22,438 nucleotides of DNA from Mycoplasmatota bacterium (GTDB taxonomy: Bacteria; Bacillota_I; Bacilli_A; Izemoplasmatales; Hujiaoplasmataceae). Made by a program: the position numbers and the translations under genes. This document shows, in pieces, positions 14,261 to 22,438 of the stretch. Position 1 is the first letter of the stretch; each line of letters starts with the position of its first letter. Location: assembly GCA_023132365.1 (NCBI GenBank), contig JAGLYJ010000012.1, positions 1-22,438 of the forward strand, read 5' to 3'. Below the pieces are notes generated by a model. It searched no databases. It was given only the letters and a program-made list of their open reading frames with translations, and was not told where the DNA came from.

Positions 14261-14929
14261 CTAATTTATGTATGTTTCTTCTTGTTTTACCTCATCTTCG
14301 ATAGGTTTTGGAATTTCTTTTTCTATTTTTGCATCTTTTTGAACTTCTTTTTTTGTATTAAGAGCTTTTGATAATTCACGGTATTTTTTGTAACCACCAT
14401 AACCATCAAATCCTAAATACCCAGCTCCACCAATTGAGAATATAAATAATACCCAAACTAGTATCGATATAATATCATTTCCTACAACGGTAAGAGTTAA
14501 TACAACAGAACCTAATCCAACAAAAATTAAATGAACCCAAAATTTTGCTGGTTCTGTTTTTTCTCCAAAATAATAAAGCGATACAAAATATATAACTCCT
14601 CTTGTTAATAAGAAGAATGCTAAAATATAGCCATACATTCCTTGCCAAAAAGCATCTCCTGAGTTGCCGGAGAAAGCAACATAAATCATTAATCCACCAA
14701 TAATTAAATCAAATATAATTTCGATCAAATTTATGGTTCTTAATACTTCCTTTGTCAATGTTTTCAATAGAGGCACAACTCTTAAAACAGAAAATATTAC
14801 TACTGCTATACCGGTTGCTGCATAAACAACAGTTTCATCATTGAGCAACATTAAGACGCCTGCCGCAATTAAAACAGCTGCCAATCCCCACTTAATTGCC
14901 CAACCATAACCAAATTTTGTTTTTGCCAT
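14261..14929 (-). CDS. Unknown six-helix membrane protein
   Basis: I do not recognise a characterised family for this 222-residue protein. It has about six hydrophobic segments, near residues 12-30, 33-56, 65-85, 95-117, 127-147 and 148-170, with short loops; the pattern resembles small HdeD/DUF308-type membrane proteins. After the last helix a charged, Lys/Glu-rich cytoplasmic tail runs from about residue 178 to the end (KKEVQKDAKIEKEIPKP), probably disordered. The start has a strong run of G (AAGGGGG) 6-7 bases upstream. Two TATAAT boxes lie between it and tex, without clear -35 boxes, so a separate promoter is likely but uncertain. No neighbour suggests a role. Confidence 0.8.
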   Translation of the reverse strand: MAKTKFGYGWAIKWGLAAVLIAAGVLMLLNDETVVYAATGIAVVIFSVLRVVPLLKTLTKEVLRTINLIEIIFDLIIGGLMIYVAFSGNSGDAFWQGMYGYILAFFLLTRGVIYFVSLYYFGEKTEPAKFWVHLIFVGLGSVVLTLTVVGNDIISILVWVLFIFSIGGAGYLGFDGYGGYKKYRELSKALNTKKEVQKDAKIEKEIPKPIEDEVKQEETYIN

Positions 14930-15008
14930 ATTAAAACCCCCTTAGTTTTAATTAATTATAATCATATTATATTACAATCACATGTTAAATAGTAGTAACT
15001 TTATAACC

Positions 15009-17210
15009 TTAATTAATAAAACGAGATGATTCATCTAGTTGTACCATAGAAAGTTGTAATCTTTTTCTTTTTAAATCCGCAGAGATAACCCAAACTTTAA
15101 CGATATCTCCAACACTAACAACTTCCAATGGATGCTTAATGAATTGTCTACTCATTTTTGATATATGTACTAACCCAGCTTCTTTAATTCCAACATCGAT
15201 AAACGCTCCAAAATCTACAACATTTCTTACGGTTCCTTGTAATTCCATGCCTGGTCTCAAGTCTTCTAAACTCAATAATTCACTCTTAAGTAGAGGTTGT
15301 GGATATTCATCTCTTAAATCCCTAGTTGGAGCTATAAATGCTTCTAAAATATCTTCAATAATTATCTTAGATTGATTAGTTGAACTCATTAATTTATTCA
15401 TATCTAAATTGTGTACCATTAACTGACATTTTGGAGTTCCTATTTCAGACACATCTAAGTGTAAATACTTTAGTATGTCATATGCTAAATCATAACTTTC
15501 AGGATGAATTGGTGTTTTATCTAAAGGATTATCAGAATTAAAAATCCTCAAGAACCCAACTGCTTGTTCAAATGTTTTTGGACCCATTTTAGAAACTTTT
15601 TTAATATTCTTTCTATTTTTAAATGGACCATTTTCTTCTCTAAAACTAACTATATTTTTGGCAACTTTTGAAGACAAACCCGATATATATTTCAATAATG
15701 AGAATGATGCTGTATTAACGTTTACACCAACTTGATTAACTGCTGTTGATACCACGAAATCTAATTGATCAGATAATTTTGATTGTGTTATGTCATGTTG
15801 ATATTGACCAACCCCAATTGATTTCGGGTCAATTTTAACTAACTCGCTAAGTGGGTCTTGAATTCTTCTTGCAATGCTTACAGCTGAACGTTCTTCAACT
15901 TGAAAATCTGGAAATTCTTCCCTCGCTAAATCTGAAGCTGAATAAACCGAAGCTCCCGCTTCACTAACGATAACATATTTAACGTTCAATTTATTTTCTT
16001 TGATTATTTTAGCAATGAATTTTTCGGTTTCTCTAGAAGCGGTCCCATTACCAATTGCAATTATATCTACATCATATTTTGTAACAACACCTGCTATTAG
16101 TTTTATAGCATGATCTACTTTCTTAGGATCAGCTCTGCCACCTTTATACGCTTCATGAGGATAAATAACTCCTTTGGCTATAAACTTTCCATAATTATCA
16201 ATAACAGCTAACTTACAACCAGTTCTAAATGCTGGATCAACACCTAAAATCATTTTTCCTTTTAAAGGTGGTTGTAATAGTAATGGTCTTAAATTTTCAG
16301 CAAAAATATGAATCGCTTGATTTTCTGCTCTATCAGTAAAATCGCTTCTTATTTCTCTTTCAATAGAACCACTAATTAATCTTTTATATGCGTCAATATA
16401 AGCTTCCTGAATTATAGGAACTACAATCGATTCTCTTCCACCGATAAATTGTCTGTCTAAATATGAATGAACAGCTTCTATATTTAAAGTTACTTTAACA
16501 TTAATAACTTTTTCCTTTTCAGCTCTATTTATGGCTAATATTCTATATAACTTTATAGTTTTTAAAGCTTCATCATAGTCATAATAATTTTGATATGTTT
16601 CTTTTTCATCAACTGCACTTCTTTTTTTCTTGGTAACTATTAATCCATTTTCACTAGTATATTCTCTAATCCATTTTCTGTAATTTGCATTATCAGATAT
16701 CACTTCAGCTATAATATGCTTTGCCCCTTCAAATGCTTCTTCAATAGATTTAACTTCTTCATTTATAAATGGTTCTGCTAAAGAATTCAAATCATCTGCA
16801 TCTGGAAATGTAAGTATAATATTGGCTAATGGTTCTAACCCTTTTTTAATTGCTTCAGTTGCTTTAGTTTTCTTTTTCTCTTTAAATGGACGATAAATAT
16901 CTTCTAAATCAACCAACTTATTACACTTATTAATTTCTATATTTAATTCTTCTGTAAGCATTCCTTTTTCATCAATCAAACGAATTATATCATCTTTTCT
17001 TTTTTGAAGACTTTTACCATAGTCATATTCTTTTTCAATGGCTCTAATTTGTTCTTCGTCCAAAGAACCGGTTTGCTCTTTTCTATATCTAGCAATAAAA
17101 GGCACGGTATTACCTTCTTCAAGCATACCTAAAACAACTTCAACTTGTTTTGTTTTAATTCCTTGATTTTTCGCTACTTGTCTAATTAACTCTTCATTAA
17201 TATATTCCAT
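15009..17210 (-). CDS. tex: Tex-family RNA-binding transcription accessory protein
   Basis: At 733 residues this is a full-length Tex. The N-terminal helical region includes the typical GNTVPFIARYRKEQTGSLDE near residue 33 and LEDIYRPFKEKKKTKATEA. A YqgF/RNase H-like domain starts near residue 320 with ILGVDPAFRTGCKLAVID, followed by helix-hairpin-helix motifs around 500-560 (VNTASFSLLKYISGLSSKVA). A C-terminal S1 domain begins about residue 645 (GTVRNVVDFGAFIDVGIKE). Tex binds nucleic acid and affects transcription or RNA stability in several bacteria; its precise role is unsettled. The start ATG follows GGTGG, and a weak TAAAAT -10 lies about 25 bases upstream. It stands alone between a terminator and the membrane protein gene. 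Confidence 0.95.
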   Translation of the reverse strand: MEYINEELIRQVAKNQGIKTKQVEVVLGMLEEGNTVPFIARYRKEQTGSLDEEQIRAIEKEYDYGKSLQKRKDDIIRLIDEKGMLTEELNIEINKCNKLVDLEDIYRPFKEKKKTKATEAIKKGLEPLANIILTFPDADDLNSLAEPFINEEVKSIEEAFEGAKHIIAEVISDNANYRKWIREYTSENGLIVTKKKRSAVDEKETYQNYYDYDEALKTIKLYRILAINRAEKEKVINVKVTLNIEAVHSYLDRQFIGGRESIVVPIIQEAYIDAYKRLISGSIEREIRSDFTDRAENQAIHIFAENLRPLLLQPPLKGKMILGVDPAFRTGCKLAVIDNYGKFIAKGVIYPHEAYKGGRADPKKVDHAIKLIAGVVTKYDVDIIAIGNGTASRETEKFIAKIIKENKLNVKYVIVSEAGASVYSASDLAREEFPDFQVEERSAVSIARRIQDPLSELVKIDPKSIGVGQYQHDITQSKLSDQLDFVVSTAVNQVGVNVNTASFSLLKYISGLSSKVAKNIVSFREENGPFKNRKNIKKVSKMGPKTFEQAVGFLRIFNSDNPLDKTPIHPESYDLAYDILKYLHLDVSEIGTPKCQLMVHNLDMNKLMSSTNQSKIIIEDILEAFIAPTRDLRDEYPQPLLKSELLSLEDLRPGMELQGTVRNVVDFGAFIDVGIKEAGLVHISKMSRQFIKHPLEVVSVGDIVKVWVISADLKRKRLQLSMVQLDESSRFIN

Positions 17211-17260
17211 AAAACCACCAAATCTTTCTCACTATATTTTACCATATATTTATTGTTTTT

Positions 17261-17290
17261 AAAAAAACCTCTACAGTCTCTGTAAAGGTT
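17261..17290 (-). terminator. Intrinsic terminator of the thioredoxin-like gene
   Basis: AACCTTTACAG (17290-17280) and CTGTAGAGGTT (17276-17266) form an 11-bp stem with one G-T pair around an AGA loop, followed by seven T on the minus strand. It separates the thioredoxin-like gene from tex. Confidence 0.92.
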
Positions 17291-17307
17291 CTTTCTATTG
17301 AATGTTT

Positions 17308-17844
17308 TTAATTGTTAAAAGGCTCGTAAGTTCCGGCTTCAATACTTTCAAGTGTATCCAATAATGTTACACCTATAATGTATTCGTGAACTTCTCCATC
17401 CACAATTATAATGATAGAAGGTGTATATATATCGTCTAGCAATTCATCATAAGCTGCATCTACAGTAACTAGAAAATCATCATATTCTTCTGCTGCATCA
17501 GTTACACCGCTTGTGCTTAACAAGAAGATTTCACCATCATTTTTATCAATTTCATTAACTAATTTTAACACGTCATTTTTAATTTCAGTACACACATCAC
17601 ATGAATCTTGATATACATAAATTACATAATCTTCTAACGGTACATCTCCATCATCTGTGAAACTTAACGCATCTGCATACTCAGTAATTTGAGTATAGTG
17701 ACTGTAATTTTTCCACTTTGTAGATAAATCGTAAACAAATACGATCGCAATAAATACTATCACTGCTAAAATTACACCTAAAATAACTTTCAATAATACT
17801 TGTTCTGCCTTTTGTTTCTTAAATCCTTTTTTATATGTTGCCAT
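17308..17844 (-). CDS. Membrane-anchored thioredoxin-like protein
   Basis: The 178-residue protein has a basic N-terminus and one membrane helix at residues 17-38 (LLKVILGVILAVIVFIAIVFVYDL), so the remainder should lie outside the cell. After a linker rich in acidic residues, IYVYQDSCDVCTEIKNDVL contains a CxxC pair (Cys82, Cys85) at the place of a thioredoxin active site, and TPSIIIIVDGEVHEYIIG matches the cis-proline strand and end of the thioredoxin fold. This suggests a thiol-disulfide or bacterioredoxin-like role at the membrane surface, but CDVC is not a canonical CGPC and no partner is encoded nearby. The start follows GAGGTGAG. It has its own promoter and terminator. Confidence 0.65.
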   Translation of the reverse strand: MATYKKGFKKQKAEQVLLKVILGVILAVIVFIAIVFVYDLSTKWKNYSHYTQITEYADALSFTDDGDVPLEDYVIYVYQDSCDVCTEIKNDVLKLVNEIDKNDGEIFLLSTSGVTDAAEEYDDFLVTVDAAYDELLDDIYTPSIIIIVDGEVHEYIIGVTLLDTLESIEAGTYEPFNN

Positions 17845-17864
17845 TTTCTCACCTCAGCATAAAT

Positions 17865-17893
17865 ATTTTACCTATTTTTATATCTTTTTGCAA
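17865..17893 (-). promoter_or_regulatory. Predicted promoter of the thioredoxin-like gene
   Basis: Minus-strand TTGCAA (17893-17888), 17-base spacer, TAAAAT (17870-17865), then about 20 bases to the start codon. The -35 box lies in the loop of a small TATCTT/AAGATA hairpin. No clear terminator ends the preceding acpS operon, so read-through is possible. Confidence 0.6.
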
Positions 17894-17918
17894 GATAATT
17901 TTTCACCCATCAAAAAAA

Positions 17919-18260
17919 CTACACATTTTCAATAATACAGAATCCAATACAGTTATCTTTTTCATGAGATAAACTAATGAGTATTTTTATATCACTATAT
18001 ACTGGTTGTTTTAAGATTGGCATCCCTGTTTCATCATTTATAATTGTTATTTCTCTCATCCCAATCTTATATTCCGTTTTCCCCAATGCTTTGATAATCG
18101 CTTCTTTAACTGAAAACCTACCTGCTAAATATTCTAATTTTTTCGGTTTTAAATTAATGTTATTAAAAACCTCAAGCTCTTCTTCACTTAAAACTCTTCT
18201 AGCGTGATCTAATTTAATTCTAGATATTTTCAAAATATCTACACCAATACCCGCAATCAT
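17919..18260 (-). CDS. acpS: Holo-[acyl-carrier-protein] synthase
   Basis: AcpS moves phosphopantetheine from CoA to the serine of acyl carrier protein, activating fatty acid or phospholipid synthesis. The 113-residue protein has the magnesium-binding Asp8 in MIAGIGVDILKISRI and Glu53 in GRFSVKEAIIKALG, both family signatures. Length is a little short of the usual 115-125. Its ATG shares the ATGA overlap with the whiA stop, so it is the last gene of the hprK-lgt-whiA operon. Confidence 0.95.
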   Translation of the reverse strand: MIAGIGVDILKISRIKLDHARRVLSEEELEVFNNINLKPKKLEYLAGRFSVKEAIIKALGKTEYKIGMREITIINDETGMPILKQPVYSDIKILISLSHEKDNCIGFCIIENV

Positions 18261-19207
18261 CTTAAACCTTCTTCTATTTGAATTTTATTTGCTAAATCCT
18301 TTATCGCTCTAAACCGATGATTTAAGGCTGATTTGGAAACTTGTACTCCATAATGCTCTAAAGAAGCATAACTCAGCTCTAATAGCGTTGAATCAGGATA
18401 TTTCTTTCTCAAAAATATCGCTTCACTCATGCTTTTAGATATCTTATCTTTATGTTTTCTCTCAATAATCTCAATACAATCTAATTGCTTTTTTGCTGCA
18501 TCTAAAGCTTTTCTCTCGTTTGCAATATCACAATTCATAACTCTATTTATAGAATTCATAAAATCTCTCTTAATCCTAGAATCCTCAAATACAAACAATG
18601 AATTGCTAGCTCCAACAACCCTTAGGAAGTCGGCAATTCTCTCAGCTTCTTTAATATATGCAATATACCCTCTTTTATTTTTAGCTACCTTAGTATTTAA
18701 ATTGAAGTAATTGGCAATTTCTTTAATCACATCTGCTTGTACTAACGAAAAAGCTTGTATTTCCATGTGATAAGCACTAGTCTCAGGAGAATTAATAGAT
18801 CCTGTAGCTAAAAATGCGCCTCTTAAGTATGATTTTTTACAACAATCTTTTTCAATTAAAGCTTCATCAACATCCCTAAAAAACATAGCTGAATCATTAA
18901 TTAGAGACAACTCTTTTAAAAGGTCATCAACTTTTTCGCTAATTTTAACAATATATTGATTGTGTTTTCCGAGTTTTTTAATTTCTTTTTTGATTATTAT
19001 TAAATCAATGTCATACAAAGCTTTTGTTATTGATACAAATCTACGAATAACAGCATTGTTCGTACTTTGAAAAACTAGATTTAATCCAGTACTGTTCATT
19101 TCAATAGATCCGCCAACATGTAATAATGCCGATAACTCAGCTTTATTACAGCAATCAAGTTGCTTAATGCTTTGTAACTCAGTCTTTATCGTTGTAGAAA
19201 ATGACAT
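18257..19207 (-). CDS. whiA: DNA-binding protein WhiA
   Basis: The 316-residue protein has the WhiA layout: an N-terminal degenerate LAGLIDADG homing-endonuclease-like half (CCKKSYLRGAFLATGSI near residue 120) and a C-terminal helix-turn-helix domain (LLELSYASLEHYGVQVSKSALNHRFRAI near 280). In Firmicutes it affects cell division and chromosome segregation without a known enzymatic activity. The start has GGAGTGA 5 bases upstream and the gene sits directly after lgt. The Firmicute neighbourhood around hprK and lgt agrees with this call. Confidence 0.95.
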   Translation of the reverse strand: MSFSTTIKTELQSIKQLDCCNKAELSALLHVGGSIEMNSTGLNLVFQSTNNAVIRRFVSITKALYDIDLIIIKKEIKKLGKHNQYIVKISEKVDDLLKELSLINDSAMFFRDVDEALIEKDCCKKSYLRGAFLATGSINSPETSAYHMEIQAFSLVQADVIKEIANYFNLNTKVAKNKRGYIAYIKEAERIADFLRVVGASNSLFVFEDSRIKRDFMNSINRVMNCDIANERKALDAAKKQLDCIEIIERKHKDKISKSMSEAIFLRKKYPDSTLLELSYASLEHYGVQVSKSALNHRFRAIKDLANKIQIEEGLR

Positions 19208-19219
19208 CTAATCACTCCA

Positions 19220-20500
19220 TTACTCTTTATTTTCTTCTTCCACTTCTTCAACTGGTTTCTTACACCCAAAACAACCAGGTATTGTTTCATAAGTCATGCC
19301 TTTTCTCTTAATTCTAATAAATGTAGAGAGAATTATTCCGCCTAAAATCATTAATACCGATGTAACAATCGCAGATTTCATAGTGATTCCAAAAATCTCA
19401 AATACTAACGGGTCAGTTCTCATAGTCTCAATAAATATTCTGAGACCACCATACCAAATTAGATAGAATGATAATAATTCACCAATATAAACCTTTTTCC
19501 ATCTTCTTAGTAATAGCATAATTCCGAAACCAAGTATATTAAATGTTGATTCGTATAAAAATGTTGGGTGGTAGAATCCTGTTAAAGGTTCTACTGAGAG
19601 ATTGTGTAATCCCCTAGTTATATACATGTTGTTAACTATAAATTCTGGCAAATGTAATGAGTATCTTAAAAAGTTATATTGATCTTGCAAGGATAAGTTA
19701 GCCACATTGCCTGTAATTCCACCAACAATGCCTCCATGTGCTTCTTGATTGAAGAAATTTCCCCACCTACCAGACGCTTGAGCAATAATAAAGCCTATTG
19801 CTACAAAATCAACAACTTTGAAAATATCAATTTTTCTTTTCTTAGTAAAGAAATATGCACAAATTATAGCTGTAGAAAATGCGCCATGAATCGCAAGTCC
19901 AGATAATCCGAAATTACTGAAATCCAATGTCCCAGATCTAAAGCCTAACACCCTCAAGACGGAAGGGAAAAATCCTCCATAAACAAAATCACTTAATTCA
20001 AAGGCAACATACCATAATCTCGCTCCCAGAATAGAAACCGGCACTATCCATAAAAAACCATCTAATATAGCATCTTTACTTACTCCGGTTCTTTTAGTTT
20101 CCTTTAATCCTAAGGTTAAAGCAACGATAATACCTAATATAATGAAGAATGAGTAGAAAACTACTGATTTGCTTCCTAAAGTTACTAATCTATTGTCCAA
20201 AGTATATATTGCTTCAATTTCTGTATTTCTATCAATTGAAGCATAGTCATCTTCAAATACAGACCATCTTGTGAAATATTGTATGCTAGCGACATCAAAA
20301 TAATCTGGTTCTTCAGGTGCAACGATATCACACGCTTCTCCAACTGTACAAGCGATTGTTTTTAAAACAGTACCGTCGTAATCAACAAACGTTACTGTAT
20401 AAGAATCAACAGCTGGTGTTGTATCATCGCCACAACTGCTAAAAGATATTACTAATGTTGCAATAAATACCAATAAAATTGTTTTAATAAATTTATTCAT
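19220..20500 (-). CDS. lgt: Prolipoprotein diacylglyceryl transferase with N-terminal lipoprotein signal and repeat-like domain
   Basis: Lgt attaches diacylglycerol to the lipobox cysteine of prolipoproteins in the membrane. The core, from about residue 105, has the family signature GRWGNFFNQEAHG, the HG of LAIHGAFS and HPTFLYES, with about seven helices. The protein is 426 residues against the usual 260-300. The surplus is mainly N-terminal: a signal-like stretch MNKFIKTILL..SFSSC with a possible lipobox Cys23, then about 75 residues resembling an InlB B-type repeat (VTFVDYDGTVLKT, ending TEIEAIYTLDN). A short tail with CFGC and acidic residues ends it. I start at ATG 20500, 5 bases after GAGGG and overlapping hprK by 8 bases; an upstream in-frame ATG-like start at 20518 is less suitable. 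Confidence 0.93.
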   Translation of the reverse strand: MNKFIKTILLVFIATLVISFSSCGDDTTPAVDSYTVTFVDYDGTVLKTIACTVGEACDIVAPEEPDYFDVASIQYFTRWSVFEDDYASIDRNTEIEAIYTLDNRLVTLGSKSVVFYSFFIILGIIVALTLGLKETKRTGVSKDAILDGFLWIVPVSILGARLWYVAFELSDFVYGGFFPSVLRVLGFRSGTLDFSNFGLSGLAIHGAFSTAIICAYFFTKKRKIDIFKVVDFVAIGFIIAQASGRWGNFFNQEAHGGIVGGITGNVANLSLQDQYNFLRYSLHLPEFIVNNMYITRGLHNLSVEPLTGFYHPTFLYESTFNILGFGIMLLLRRWKKVYIGELLSFYLIWYGGLRIFIETMRTDPLVFEIFGITMKSAIVTSVLMILGGIILSTFIRIKRKGMTYETIPGCFGCKKPVEEVEEENKE

Positions 20501-21443
20501 CTTGTCCCTCGGTTCCAATCTTTTGATTCTTTTCTATTTCATCATTTAGCAAGTTATTAAATTCATGCCCAGAATGATATCCTAATTCTTTTGATTTAAA
20601 GTCATAAGCAGCTGCCTCAACTAATGTAGCTGTATTTCTGGCTTCTGTAATCGGGATAGAAGCTTTAGATATATTTGTATCAAATATCTTTGTATACTCA
20701 TCATTAATACCCAATCTATCAAATTCAGAATCATCATCCCATTTTTCTAGTTCAACTATTAATGAAATCTTTTTATTTTCTCTAAATGCTTTCACTCCAA
20801 ATAGATATACTACATTGACAATTCCAACACCGCGAATTTCTAAGTATTTTCTTAACATTTTTGGTGCCTCACCAATAATAACACCTTTTTCTAATTGGTA
20901 AACTTCTACTATATCATCAGCTACTAAAATGTAACCCCTTCTTATAAGTTCTAATGCAACTTCGGATTTACCTAATCCACTTTTACCGGTAATTAAAACA
21001 CCAACACCATTTATATCCATCAATACACCATGTTTAGATGTTCTTTCTGCTAATCTTGCCTGTAAAAATGCGTATAACTCACTAAATAATGCAGTTGTGA
21101 CATAAGTACTTTTAAGCACAGGAATTTCATATTTTTCTGCAAAATCAATGAATATTTGTGGTACATTTACGTTCTTAGAGAACACAAATGCTGGAGGATT
21201 CTTTTCAAAAAGCATCTTAGTGCGATTCTTTTGATCTTCTTTACTAAGCCAATGGAAAAAAGTCCCTTCTTTGGAACCAATAATTTGAATTCTATCGTGT
21301 TCATAATAATCGAACATGCCAGCAAACTCTAGTCCTGGTTTTGATAATGCAGGATTTGATACTTTCCTACTTGTGCCGGCTCTACCGGCTACAACTTCAA
21401 GTTTTAATCCTTTAATAACTTCACTTATTGTAATACTTGACAA
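20493..21443 (-). CDS. hprK: HPr kinase/phosphorylase
   Basis: HprK phosphorylates and dephosphorylates Ser46 of the sugar-transport protein HPr; the phosphorylated form is the CcpA co-repressor. The protein has an N-terminal regulatory domain (residues 1-130), the Walker A loop GKSGLGKS at 153-160, the catalytic YILVADDIVEV region and the family signature LEIRGVGIVNV at 201-211. I choose TTG 21443 as start because AGGTG (21454-21450) is spaced 6 bases from it; a GTG at 21452 lies within that ribosome site. This gives 316 residues, normal for the family. It is followed by lgt with an 8-base overlap. Its presence is the best evidence here for CcpA-type catabolite control. Confidence 0.95.
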   Translation of the reverse strand: MSSITISEVIKGLKLEVVAGRAGTSRKVSNPALSKPGLEFAGMFDYYEHDRIQIIGSKEGTFFHWLSKEDQKNRTKMLFEKNPPAFVFSKNVNVPQIFIDFAEKYEIPVLKSTYVTTALFSELYAFLQARLAERTSKHGVLMDINGVGVLITGKSGLGKSEVALELIRRGYILVADDIVEVYQLEKGVIIGEAPKMLRKYLEIRGVGIVNVVYLFGVKAFRENKKISLIVELEKWDDDSEFDRLGINDEYTKIFDTNISKASIPITEARNTATLVEAAAYDFKSKELGYHSGHEFNNLLNDEIEKNQKIGTEGQDE

Positions 21444-21456
21444 TATAATCACCTAC

Positions 21457-22002
21457 TTATTTTTTTATCTTCTTTAGCGTCATACGATTCATAATTCTAA
21501 AATATATATTCTTAATGATTGCCCTGCCAACTTGGAATACCACAATAAAGGCTATTGGGTATACAGGGTTGACAAATGAGAATGCATCTTGAAACAATAC
21601 CAAGTCAAGGAAATAGAATATTAACAGATTAATAAAAGTGAATATTAATCCCGAAGTATAAATAATAATTTTGGTATATCTTAAGATAAGGTATTTTTTA
21701 TATAATTCTTCTATCGCTGTAAAGATTACAACTAGAAATATAATATTTACATCATTAGTTACTTCAGCAAAATCAAATAGCTTTAACACACTAAAAATCA
21801 CGATGAAATTAACTAATACAGAAAAAACCATATTAATCCAAAAATTACTAGAATATACAGTAGCTAGATTAATTCTAACAACAGTATTTCTTGGTGATTT
21901 TTGATGTTTTTTTCTTTCTTCTTCGTTTTGTTTTTTAACTTGATCTATTAATTTTTCTAACTCTTCTATTTCTTTGCGTATATCTTTATTGTCTTTGTCC
22001 AT
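21457..22002 (-). CDS. Conserved-type membrane protein of unknown function with N-terminal coiled coil
   Basis: About 181 residues from ATG 22002, which has AGGA (22012-22009) at a 6-base distance; an ATG one codon earlier is too close and in-frame starts further up extend into the leader. The first 40 residues are strongly charged (IRKEIEELEKLIDQVKKQNEEERKKHQK) and probably form a coiled coil in the cytoplasm. Then four hydrophobic segments follow: about 55-77, 86-103, 107-133 and 141-162, and a basic C-terminus (MNRMTLKKIKK). I do not recognise a named family. It is the first gene of the hprK-lgt-whiA-acpS operon, ending 13 bases before hprK; an A/T-rich TATAAT upstream may be its promoter. 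Confidence 0.75.
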   Translation of the reverse strand: MDKDNKDIRKEIEELEKLIDQVKKQNEEERKKHQKSPRNTVVRINLATVYSSNFWINMVFSVLVNFIVIFSVLKLFDFAEVTNDVNIIFLVVIFTAIEELYKKYLILRYTKIIIYTSGLIFTFINLLIFYFLDLVLFQDAFSFVNPVYPIAFIVVFQVGRAIIKNIYFRIMNRMTLKKIKK

Positions 22003-22062
22003 CATTGTTCCTACCATATAATATACTAAATATAATATCATAATTATATTAAAAACACACGT

Positions 22063-22098
22063 AAAAACAAAAAGAACAAGTAGTAATTAAACTACTTG
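22063..22098 (-). terminator. Intrinsic terminator of uvrA
   Basis: CAAGTAGT (22098-22091) and ACTACTTG (22084-22077) form a perfect 8-bp stem around a six-base loop, followed by TTCTTTTTGTTTTT on the minus strand. The uvrA stop codon TAG lies in the 5' arm. Confidence 0.85.
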
Positions 22099-22438
22099 CT
22101 TTTCTTAAATAATTTCTTTAAAAATTGTCCTGTATAGCTTTCTTCGCATAAAGCCACGCTTTCTGGTGTGCCACTAACCAAAATATTTCCTCCAAGGTCT
22201 CCACCTTCAGGCCCTAAATCAATAATATGATCAGCTACTTTTATAACATCTAAATTATGTTCAATTACAACTACTGTGGCGCCTTTATTTGTAATGTTAT
22301 TAAGCACTGATAATAATTTTTTAACATCGTGTGAGTGTAATCCCGTTGTTGGCTCGTCCAAAATATATATCGATTTTTCTGTAATCCTTTTATACAATTC
22401 AGAAGCCAGTTTCACCCTTTGTGCTTCACCACCTGATA
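22092..22438 (-). CDS. uvrA: Excinuclease ABC subunit A, C-terminal fragment
   Basis: The reading frame enters from the right edge, so only the last 115 codons of a protein of about 940 residues are present. The fragment begins in the ABC signature motif SGGEAQRVKLASEL, continues with the Walker B region YILDEPTTGLHSHDVKKLL and the H-loop VVVIEHNLDVIKVADHIIDLGPEGG, which is diagnostic for UvrA's second ATPase domain. UvrA recognises bulky DNA damage in nucleotide excision repair. The end SYTGQFLKKLF is also typical. A terminator follows at once. Confidence 0.97.
   Translation of the reverse strand, partial: SGGEAQRVKLASELYKRITEKSIYILDEPTTGLHSHDVKKLLSVLNNITNKGATVVVIEHNLDVIKVADHIIDLGPEGGDLGGNILVSGTPESVALCEESYTGQFLKKLFKKSK

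Noticed and set aside
1..22438. CRISPR arrays, insertion sequences, phage genes or attachment sites
   Set aside because: I saw no regularly spaced repeats, transposase or integrase motifs, and no direct repeat at the tRNA-Ser 3' end that would mark an integration site.

Overview
The window is AT-rich and every protein-coding gene I can support lies on the minus strand, as do the one tRNA and all the clear promoters and terminators. TGA is used as a stop (several genes end in the ATGA start/stop overlap) and Trp is TGG, so the genetic code is standard. The uvrA - membrane protein - hprK - lgt - whiA - acpS order, the HPr kinase, CcpA-type operator candidates and low GC point to a fermentative Firmicute or a deep Mollicutes-like lineage with the standard code (Acholeplasma/Izemoplasma/Haloplasma type). 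The genus is not determined from the sequence.

Right to left (the direction of transcription): the 3' end of uvrA with its terminator (22438-22063); a housekeeping operon of a membrane protein, hprK, lgt, whiA and acpS (22002-17919); a membrane-anchored thioredoxin-like protein (17844-17308); tex (17210-15009); an unknown six-helix membrane protein (14929-14261); tRNA-Ser(GCU) (14203-14113); an MFS transporter (13987-12776); a CASTOR/POLLUX-like channel protein followed directly by a Nudix hydrolase (12677-10452).

The left half is a catabolic island. A consensus promoter (TTGACA-17-TATAAT) overlapped by a CcpA cre-like site leads straight into a lysine riboswitch aptamer and an intrinsic terminator (10427-10182). 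An 11-gene operon follows: MaoC-type hydratase, CoA-transferase alpha and beta subunits, kal, kce, kdd, kamA, a P-loop reactivase-like gene (kamB type) that appears to start at ATT, kamD, kamE and a PduO-type cobalamin adenosyltransferase. Together they encode lysine fermentation: lysine to beta-lysine (KamA), to 3,5-diaminohexanoate (KamDE, needs adenosylcobalamin and PLP), to 3-keto-5-aminohexanoate (Kdd), to acetoacetate plus 3-aminobutyryl-CoA (Kce), to crotonyl-CoA (Kal), with the CoA-transferase moving CoA between acids. Further left a second promoter, also with a cre-like site, drives glmS and glmL of the B12-dependent glutamate mutase system; the left edge cuts glmL.

The most interesting observation is that the P1 strand of the lysine aptamer is the same stretch as the 5' arm of the terminator. 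Lysine binding should therefore prevent termination, giving a lysine-ON switch for a lysine-degrading operon, the opposite of the usual lysine-OFF switch of biosynthesis and uptake genes. Other points are the ATT start of the kamB-like gene, the absence of a MutS-like kamC next to it, and an Lgt that carries its own lipoprotein-type signal plus a repeat-like domain at its N-terminus.
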